A program made the position numbers and the translations under genes. Below, piece by piece: positions 55,731 through 64,000 of a DNA stretch of 64,000 bases (positions are counted from its first letter, which is position 1; each line of letters starts with the position of its first letter). The notes under the pieces were generated by a model. It did no database searches. It had not been told where the DNA came from and saw only the letters and a list, made by a program, of their open reading frames with translations. The stretch lies in NCBI GenBank assembly GCA_036785325.1, contig JAXIVH010000018.1, positions 1,782,081 through 1,846,080 on the forward strand, given 5' to 3'. The stretch comes from Urophycis tenuis (taxonomy: Eukaryota; Chordata; Actinopteri; Gadiformes; Phycidae).

Positions 55731-58700
55731 AACCACACGAATGCTTCCACAAACCTCACAGATTTTGTGTACACACCCAGCAAAGGGAATAGTTTGAAAG
55801 GCTGCAAATTCATGGCCTTCCTCTGTAACCAGTCATTACCGGGCCAGTTCTGCCCTTTAGCATTGCCACTGGCTTCTGAAAATAGACCCGGCCAGCCACA
55901 CAGTCTGGGCTGGTACTTTTAAAGAGGAACGACTTCTTCATATAAAGAGATTGATGACTAAGTAAGCTTTCACAAAAGGGAATAAAATACACAATGCTGC
56001 AAGTCGTTCGCCGTAATGACTTATATATCCCGACTCGTAAAAGACGACACAAATGTGAGATGTTGTCACTGAGGCGGTGATTAGCTCAACTGACACGCAC
56101 ACACGCACACATAGACACACACACACGTCTGATCAAACGCCATACGCTCCATGGCGCTACGCAATAACCTTCTCCGCCACGGCTTGGTTTCAAAAGACAA
56201 GACAAGCCGGCTCTCACCGCCATATCTTCCTCCATATCTTCCTCCATCTCTCCCTCTTCCTCTTCCTCTTCTGTTGCCTGTCACTCCAGCAGCGGCTCCA
56301 TGCGCGCGCTAAGCTTCCTCCCGGGCCCCACGCCGGCCCCGCTACAGCACCACGTCGATGGCTTTCCACTTCCACTCGCTCTCATTCAACCCAACCACCA
56401 CACGGCTGTGTTTCTAACCTCGCTACAACATACTCCCTCCGTCAACGCCGTCACCACCACCACCACCAACCCCTCCCTCACCCCCATCCCAGTGCAGGGT
56501 TACACCCTCCCCTCCACCCCCCCCCCCCCCCCCCCCCCCCCACACCCACCCTATCTGCGTGTCACCCAGAAGAGGGCTGGGTGGCTGGGAAACATTTGGG
56601 GGTGTTTTCCTAAACACAGCCTTGCGGTGCTTCGGAATCTCTCCATCGAGTCTGTCTACTTCCTGTTGGGATTTCCACATTGGGTCGTTTTTTTAGTTAG
56701 TACTTTAAGGTATTCAAATTATATATTTTAAATTGTTTACTATCTGGTTGGTTAGCAGAGCTCTTTAACCAAAGCAACTGACCGCGGTTGTTCTTCTAGA
56801 TTTGTGTCCTTAAGGAGCCGGTGAGGGGTTTGGACTCAGGGATGCCCACAGGTAGACTACAGGATTCAAACCCAGCACGGTGCACCTGGGAGTCAAAGAC
56901 AAACATGTGTTCGGGTGCCAACCCCCCCCCCCCTTCTGCTTCTCTTCACAGGTCTCATGAAACCGCGAAGAGCAACTAATCCCAGCACAAATACGTGACC
57001 CTGCTGAGCACACATTCTTCTCGCCTTGGAAACTTTTCCTTCCCCACCACCACCAAAACACCTATTTTAGGACTCAGGGTTCGAGATTAAAAAGAGGCCT
57101 GGTCGATAGGTGTCGCTGGGCACGCTCTCTGCAGCGCGGCGAGTGTATTTTTGGTCGGATTGCTTCAGTTAACACACGTGTCGGGCAGACTGAGGACAAT
57201 GGGGATCTGGATTGGAATTTACCATTGTCAACAAAAATGTTATGAAAAAAAAAAAAGAACCCCAACAACTTCCTGTTTCACGACACATGTACACATGGCA
57301 GTAATTCAAACGATCAGGTGGGTGGGTTGGAGACTTAGTAGCAGGGCGAAGGGAGGTGGGGCTGAAGGGGAGAAGGAGAGGGTTGTTTAGCACAGCTGTG
57401 TATTATCCTATCCTTGGTGCCTGGAATACAAAAACACTATGTTCCACAGGAAGTCGGCCAGCCCATGAGCCATCTCCTTCAGATGTCCCACAGGAAAAAT
57501 CTTTTCGGGGGAGAGAGGAAAGAAAGAGAGAGAGAGAGCGAGAGCAAGAGAGAGAGAGAGAGAGTGAGAGAGGGGGAGAGAGAGACGGGGGGGGGAGAAA
57601 AATAAGGAAAGAAAGAATCAACTATTGATCTCTCTCGAGTCACTTCCCATGGTCAGGGTCATTTCAGAAGAGCTGGCGGAAGTGCGGGTGGGGGTGTGGG
57701 GGGGGGAAGCTAAGGCAGCGATGCTAACCAGATGGACGCCAGTTTAAGCCAAGGAAACAGAGAGCAGGGGTCGGCCGTGACAGGGGTTAATCATAGTCAC
57801 TTCAAATGTACGGTACACACACACACACACACACACACATCAAACACGGCTAACAGGAGCTGATTAGAAGCCTTCAATCCCGGGACTCTCAAATGGGGGA
57901 CACACAAAGTATTTGTCCTCTTGGGACTGGTAGGAATTTTTTTTTTTTTTTTTTTGCGTTCCCAGGATGGTTGAAAAGCCATCCCCTCTTGTCTCCGCAG
58001 ATAAACAGGAAGACGCCGAAGACGAAACGTTTTGGCAGTGGCAGCGCCGCTCGTAAACATCCAGGGGACGCGCCATTTCTCCGGCGGGCTCCGTGAGAGC
58101 GACCCGCAGCGTTGCCGCCGACCGGCGCCGGGAGAGGAGAGGAGAGGAGAGGAGAGGAGAGGAGGAGGAACGTCTCGGGGCGGAGGAAAAGGGAGGGGTT
58201 CAGAGAAAAAAACTCACACCTCGCAAGACGTGGCGCACATCTTGACGCTTCACGGCACACTGTGAGGCGCATGGGAAAAATTGGTGCACGACTGAAAAGC
58301 CACGGAGCCACAAGAATGCGCCGCAGCGCAGCGGCCTGTGTTTTTAAACACGGAAACTCGGAAACTGGAATCCCCATTCATGGCTCCGGCGTGGCCCCGC
58401 AGGAACACCTGCGCACCACGGTGCTCCGAACCCTCCAGGCGCATGAATCAACATGTGTGACTCATCCACTTTTCCACTGTTCTGAACGCCCGGGGCATCC
58501 CCCCCCCCCCCCCCCTCCTCACCCCCGACCCCCACCCCAACTCCTCCGTTTACGTTTGAATCAACTGTTCTTTTGACATATTGTGATCTTAGAGGTCTTC
58601 TGTAATGGCGACACAAATAGACAAAGAACGGACGTGGGCATGATCTACCTGACTCACACAATTGCAATAGGGAGGGGGCGGCGGGTCAGGTCATCACATC

Positions 58701-60715
58701 TTGGTCTACAATCTCCGCTCTAAAACATGTATTGAACAAGCCTCCCCCTGCTGACCTCCCACCTACCACTTCCTTGAATGATTAAGGCGTGGTAGCGTGG
58801 GAGGTCAGCCGCTGACCCGGTGACGAGATCCCCTCCGAGGTGTGTGGGTCTCCCACTCAGGATGCAGCCTCCATTCACAGACACATTGTTGTGTGTGTCC
58901 CCCAGCTGTCCTCCTTCTCCTCACATCCCACCTCCTTTCTACCTTTACACTCCAACGGGCCGCTTTTGGCCGTGAACCATCATCATCATCATCATCATTC
59001 TCCTCCTCCTCCTCCTCCTCCTCATCATCATCATCAACATCATAACTCATCATTGCATCGTTGTCATTTTCATCATCACCATAATCATCATCATCATCAC
59101 CTGCTCTACTTTAATGTCTAGTTATATCGTGAAAGGGAGACAGAGGCTGCCTTTGTGTTGGTTAAATAATATGGGGGATACAAGTACTTAAAAAGGGACA
59201 ATCGTTTCTTTCACCAAAAAACGACTACACAAATGGCAGCATAGCCACACACACACACACACACACACACTTTGTAAAGAACCCATTGGCCCCATTGAGA
59301 TTAGGACACTCAAACTCAGAGCTGAACAAGAGAGATGATTGTATGTCTCTCTCTCTCTCACCTCTATCTCTCTCTCTCTCATTCATAATGCACATACTTC
59401 TCTTTTTCTCTCACAATCAGTGTCACCACACACACACACACACAAACACAAACACAGCGTTAGTAAGAAGCATTCCACCAGTCATTCATAAGTCAGTCAT
59501 CATTAAGTCAAGCAGTAAGTAAGTTAGTGAAAGGGTTTTCATTACCAGAGATGTGTTTCTCAGTGTGCCACAGAGCATAAATCAAAAAGGTTCACGTTGT
59601 GCACAGGTCCTCCTCTGGTTTCCCCAATGGGATAAGCATGCTGGTGTCCTGCCCTTGGAGTTGGTGTGGACTTCCTCGCTGTGGATCCAGACATGCAGTC
59701 CCAGCCCCTCTCACTGCCCACACTGTCGCCCCGCCTAACCCTCTCTCTCTCTCTCCCCCTCTGTCTCCTTCTCTCTCTTTTTTCTTCCTCCATCCATCCA
59801 TCTACATCGGCCCACTCTCTCTTTTCCTGAGCGGGATCTGTCTCTCATTGCTCCACACACACGCACACGCACGCGCGCACACACACACGCACACGCACAC
59901 ACACACATTCCAGCATTAACAAAAGGCTGATTTGTTCTGCAGTTCAGACCAGTGATTGTTTGACTGTTCACAACTCCCTGGTATTTTACTTTGTCCAATT
60001 TTGGATGAAATGTGTGGTTTTAATTCTTATCACAGACCAAATAAAATCATGAAACTCTAAATTTAGATCTCAGCTCCAACTATCATGACACTAAACATGC
60101 ATGTTTTGAATGACTTCACGTTGGAACCGTAACCATGGAATCAACACTAGCATGGGGTGCTGTAAAAATAAAAAGTCTACCGTACCTATTTTTCCATCTG
60201 TGTTTCAGTTATGTCACATAAAGGTTTTGAAAGAGGGTGAAGATATTGGGCCAAATGAGACGATAGACCAAAACAAATACACAAAAATCTGCATATCAAG
60301 TAATAACAATACACTGAAAATCTAAATCATGGGGTCTATTTCAGGATTACCCAGCTTTGCCTCCTTATCTGTTGACTTTAGCGAGTCAGACAGTGAGGGC
60401 GCCAAAACACTCTGACATTTTTTCCTCTCAGCTGGAACGTTTTGGCTGCTGGCGTTGGAGAACTTGTCAGAGCCATGAGTAATGGTTCCGTCTGTCTCAC
60501 GGAGGCCATGTGTGAGTCATGCTTTACTTTACAGGCAAACAAAAGGCAAAAGGTACAGAAATGACCCTTTCGTCGACTGACTACCTCACCCCGTCGATGT
60601 GGTCCTTGTGAGTGAAATGAAATGTCAAATGTAACTACTGAAAAACACAAAGCATGCTAGGCCTAATTTTAAAAACATGGGCCTACGTGGCAATTATGTT
60701 ACTTTTTTTTTTAAA

Positions 60716-60890
60716 CAGCGGCATTTAGCAGAAGCTTTTGTCCAAAGCGGCTTTACAATCAGTACATTTGTGGGGTTTGACATGTGGACAGTTGGAAGAG
60801 GGGGGATCACGGGGATCGTACCGACGACCCTGCGGTTAGTGGATGACCCTCTCTGTCCACCCACTCTACCCATTGAGCTACTGCCGCACA
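60716..60890 (-). mobile_element. tRNA-derived SINE, minus orientation
   Basis: Third copy of the family: A box (GCTCAATGGGTAGAG), altered B box (GGTACGATCCCC), body through CCACATGTCAAACCCC, and a full tail (AAGCCGCTTTGGACAAAAGC, TTCTGCTAAATGCC). Confidence 0.85.
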
Positions 60891-61808
60891 GGATTGGCAA
60901 TCACAACACAACATTTTTTGCATATAATCATTTTAAGTCAATCTGAATGTAATTTATTTAACAGGTTGGCTAGCCCTAAGGGTTTGATGTGATTTTTGTA
61001 AGTTAAGGACTAATATTAGAATGTCAATAGAAAGTGAAGTCTGGAAAACCACAGAAAGGGCTAGACGTCCTCCTAACCCAAAATACCAATATGCAGTTTA
61101 AATGGCTTATTTCACCTTTTACTATGGTAAGGGTTAGCATAGTTACTATGGTAACGCTACACCTCAAGATGTTTTTATTTGTTTCACGAGAAAACATTGA
61201 CCCCTGGTGGTGATGTGGGTAGGGTGCATACACAGTCTGAGTAGTAAGACATTATATTTTTCATGTTTTACAATTAATCTTTGTGGCCCTACAATAGATA
61301 GCTTTACTAAAATAAGAAACGCACTCTGTCGTGATGTAGCAACTTATCATTACAGGCCTGTGCATTTAAACGACGGCCAATTTAGTTGGCAAAGTTGTTT
61401 AAATTGTCCTTTTGTAGAGAATATGGTACGGAGTATAAATAATTACATGTTCTCATACACGATTGTCAATGTTTATCACGGCCTTGTATACGTTACCTAT
61501 GAAAAAGCTCATACTCTTTAACATGTATGGCTTGTCTCCGTCGATAGAACCAACAACCTTTCACGGACGTGTTTGAGCAGGGTCAACCTTTTTTCCTGAG
61601 AGCTACTTTTACTTTAATTAACCCTTTAGCGAGCTACTGGTAGCTCACCAGCGACACGTTGGAGAGCCCTTGAGAAGAGACTCGAGGAAACACCTGGTGC
61701 GGTTCTACAGTTACAACACGGCGGCGACCCGTGCATCCTGTTTGGAGCAAACATAAACCCCGAGATAAACAGTGAGCGCAGCACATGCATGTGTTGGTGT
61801 TGACGTGG

Positions 61809-61875
61809 TAGAAGGACTCAGGTTAATGATCCAATAGAAAGCCATGGCGGGAGTCCGGAGACCTCAGTCCTTCTA
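61809..61875. repeat. Short inverted repeat
   Basis: TAGAAGGACTCAGGT at 61809-61823 pairs with its reverse complement at 61861-61875 with one mismatch across a 37-nt loop. No further element structure is visible. Confidence 0.6.
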
Positions 61876-62422
61876 ATGGTCACGTGACGATGGGGCCATG
61901 GGCTATGGGGCCCTTTTAAGACTGCATTTTAAAACATGGCATTTAACGTCTCTTTTAACTCTCAGCCCTTTCCTGGTTTGTTTAATAAACGGAATTACAA
62001 TCCATGTCCACCATGGATTGGCACAGGCAGGCACATCGATTAGGTACAAACTAGTACATTACTCAGCTCCCTGTTAATTTGTTTGATCAGCTTTGTGCAA
62101 CTAGTTTATTCACTGAATTTAGCTTTAAAGGCAATATCCTAAAGTGCTGCAGAAGTCGGTCCGAGTAGACTGACTTGTGGACCTGCTTTTGAATACAGTA
62201 CACGATAGTAAAACGTTCAAACCATACTCTAATAGAAAGGATCAAGACATAGCGCTATGCAATAACTCATGCTCCCATTTACCTAGCATAAATGCAACAG
62301 TGACCCACATTCATGACAGGCTATTCAACGAATTGCTGCAAGGTAAAAAAAGTTTTAGCTACACTCGACGGCAGTACCAGTGTACAAATCACCGATCAGC
62401 CAGGGTTAGCAAATAAAAGGGG

Positions 62423-62428
62423 TTTATT
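62423..62428 (-). terminator. Backup poly(A) signal for h2ax
   Basis: AATAAA on the minus strand ~135 nt after the stop. H2AX is known to make both stem-loop and polyadenylated mRNAs; the presence of both signals fits that. Confidence 0.55.
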
Positions 62429-62486
62429 TAAAATTGGCGCAAAAAAGGGAAACCAAATGTACAACACATGGGGAATGCCCACGGAA

Positions 62487-62497
62487 CAGCTCTTTAA
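62487..62497 (-). terminator. Histone downstream element
   Basis: TTAAAGAGCTG on the minus strand, 13 nt after the stem-loop, matches the purine-rich element that pairs with U7 snRNA for histone 3' cleavage. Confidence 0.85.
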
Positions 62498-62510
62498 CTG
62501 AGGATTGGGT

Positions 62511-62526
62511 GGCCCTGAAAAGGGCC
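62511..62526 (-). terminator. Histone mRNA 3' stem-loop
   Basis: On the minus strand GGCCCTTTTCAGGGCC, a perfect 6-bp stem with a TTTC loop, lies 35 nt after the h2ax stop codon. It matches the consensus bound by stem-loop binding protein (SLBP). Confidence 0.95.
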
Positions 62527-62561
62527 GTTGGGGTTATAAAGTCATTGAGGAGGAGGGACGC

Positions 62562-62990
62562 CTAGTACTCCTGGGACTGAGAGGAGGCCTTCTTCCCCGC
62601 CTTGCCGGAACTGGGCGCAGCCTGTCCGGTCTTCTTCGGCAGCAGGACAGCTTGGATGTTTGGCAGCACACCTCCCTGTGCGATGGTCACTCCGCCGAGC
62701 AGTTTGTTGAGCTCTTCGTCGTTACGAACCGCCAGCTGGAGATGGCGGGGGATGATACGCGTTTTCTTGTTGTCCCTCGCCGCGTTGCCGGCCAACTCCA
62801 GGATCTCAGCGGTGAGATACTCCAGCACAGCGGCCATGTAAACAGGGGCTCCGGCGCCCACACGCTCGGCATAGTTCCCCTTGCGCAGGAGACGGTGGAC
62901 ACGGCCCACGGGGAACTGCAGCCCAGCACGGGAGCTGCGGGTCTTGGCCTTGGCGCGGGCTTTGCCTCCGGTCTTTCCTCTTCCAGACAT
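62562..62990 (-). CDS. h2ax: Histone H2A.X
   Basis: An intronless 142-codon frame starts MSGRGKTGGKARAKAK, continues with the H2A fold (AGLQFPVGRVHRLLRKGNYA, acidic-patch residues in NDEELNKLLGG) and ends in SQEY, the C-terminal motif whose serine is phosphorylated by ATM/ATR/DNA-PK at DNA breaks. Length is one residue less than human H2AX. Known role: replacement H2A in the nucleosome, marking double-strand breaks. The start was chosen at MSGRGK; the frame is open 11 codons further upstream but that is not histone sequence. Its 3' end carries both a histone stem-loop and a poly(A) signal. Confidence 0.97.
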   Translation of the reverse strand: MSGRGKTGGKARAKAKTRSSRAGLQFPVGRVHRLLRKGNYAERVGAGAPVYMAAVLEYLTAEILELAGNAARDNKKTRIIPRHLQLAVRNDEELNKLLGGVTIAQGGVLPNIQAVLLPKKTGQAAPSSGKAGKKASSQSQEY

Positions 62991-63072
62991 GTTCGACGAG
63001 CGTGCGTTTGTTAAACTACACAAAAACTAATACAGCAGATCGGTCAGCAATGCTGCTGTAAGTTAACCCGGA

Positions 63073-63200
63073 TATATAAGCACACGGCACACGCCCCGCC
63101 CAAAGAGCTGATAGGCGTTTCAGCTTATGAACAGAGAAACGATTGGTTCGAGTACTTGCCATTGACCAATCATGTCCGCGATACGAGCACCTGATTGGTG
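63073..63200 (-). promoter_or_regulatory. h2ax promoter: TATA and CCAAT boxes
   Basis: TTATATATC (minus strand, 63079-63072) lies ~85 nt upstream of the ATG as a TATA box. CCAAT boxes occur at 63142-63147 and 63193-63198 (minus strand) and 63165-63170 (plus strand), spaced as in replication-dependent histone promoters. Confidence 0.75.
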
Positions 63201-63239
63201 GCGATTTTCCCTCCTTTATGCCATTGGGTTGTGGACTCG

Positions 63240-64000
63240 CCCCTCAACTTTTAGCGGCAATAGCTCAACCTTTTTTTTTTGTTTGAACATTTTGGCGGTC
63301 TGCAAATTCAACAACCTTAGCTCAAACTGGACAAAAATCTAACCTAGACTGAGAGGCTTGAAAAATAATTTATTTGCAATATAGTAAACATTATTTTCAC
63401 ATTAAGGGCATTTAAATGTTTAAATGGCATATGACAATTGTTGCATTACCTTTTTCATTACATGTTTTGTGATGTTTTTGGGAAACTTACAGCAGGTTCA
63501 AAGAAAATAGTCAAATGTATATTGTCACTGGGTAATGCAATCCTTTTGACCTGGTCTGATCATGATCATTGTAGCTTAATGGCGTAATATGTTTTTTAGT
63601 ACGGTAGATCCTTTCTTGAATTAGCAGTTCTGAACGTGGTGTATGCACACACAATGGCCCATCTTTCCTTAGTTCCCACACCAAGGACAATAGTTTTCTA
63701 TGTCTTGAGGAACAAATACTAAGAGTCAGGAAACATCTCTTGTATGGTATATTGACATACAGCCCTGAGAAATCTGCAAGTGTTGAATTAAAATATATCC
63801 TGTAGCTCCAAATCAATGTTTTTGTTTACTCAACCTGAAGTATATATTTACAAATATATAACAATATTGCTGATTGAAATTTTTTACATTAAATTCTATG
63901 CATGTACATAGGTTTATGGAAGGAAATGCTGTTATTTGATGTGAGAAGGTAACTGCAAGATCACAAGACACCAATACATAACTGCCAGTGTACTTGCCCA
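63240..64000. other. Unannotated AT-rich sequence upstream of h2ax
   Basis: No ORF, RNA gene or repeat family recognised in this stretch. Confidence 0.5.

Noticed and set aside
56218..56277. 60-nt Glu-rich candidate exon with CAG acceptor and GTGAGA donor
   Set aside because: Low-complexity GGAAGA repeats readily create such a frame; no homology to PHLDB1 upstream exons.
59606..59736. Possible exon (minus strand) with acceptor TTAG and donor GTGAAC
   Set aside because: Its translation matches no part of PHLDB1 or any family I recognise, and the donor is weak. Kept only as a note in the region entry.

Overview
This is a vertebrate, almost certainly teleost, genomic window. Intron-containing genes of vertebrate families (ADAMTS15, STK36/Fused, ATF5, the PHLDB1/LL5-alpha C-terminus, H2AX) have GT-AG introns mostly of 0.1-3 kb. 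The sequence between them is saturated with AC/GT and CT/GA microsatellites, long C/G homopolymers, minisatellites and tRNA-derived SINEs. The very high density of dinucleotide repeats resembles gadiform (cod-like) genomes; that placement is an inference, not a proof. One 200-N assembly gap lies at 55225-55424.

Layout. 1-9.7 kb: no gene recognised; a 25-bp minisatellite carrying an AP-1 motif in most units, plus microsatellites. 9.7-23.6 kb: adamts15 on the minus strand, eight coding exons, complete (951 codons), with a probable long 3' UTR. 23.65-25.17 kb: divergent intergenic region with a palindromic MITE-like element and an X-box-like motif. 25.17-33.3 kb: stk36 on the plus strand, 20 coding exons in open frame (1115 codons). 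35.5-40.2 kb: atf5 on the minus strand, with a 5' leader whose uORF overlaps the main start codon. 40.6-46.6 kb: microsatellite-rich spacer. 46.6-53.7 kb: minus-strand 3' end of a phldb1-like gene (last coiled-coil exon and three PH-domain exons). Its upstream exons were not found and one exon junction does not keep frame. 53.8-62.4 kb: repeats, the gap and no confident gene. 62.4-63.2 kb: intronless h2ax on the minus strand with TATA box, histone stem-loop, histone downstream element and a backup poly(A) signal. 63.2-64 kb: no feature seen.

The genes are not an operon-like unit. They are a secreted metalloprotease, a cilium/Hedgehog kinase, a stress-response bZIP factor, a cortical PH protein and a DNA-damage histone, each with its own regulation. 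The most unusual signals are: a ~60-bp tandem array in adamts15 intron 1 made from copies of the 3' end of exon 1 plus its splice donor; the translational-control leader of atf5; a possible point-mutated splice acceptor in the phldb1-like gene; an stk36 that appears to lack a central ~190-residue block; and the AP-1-motif minisatellite.
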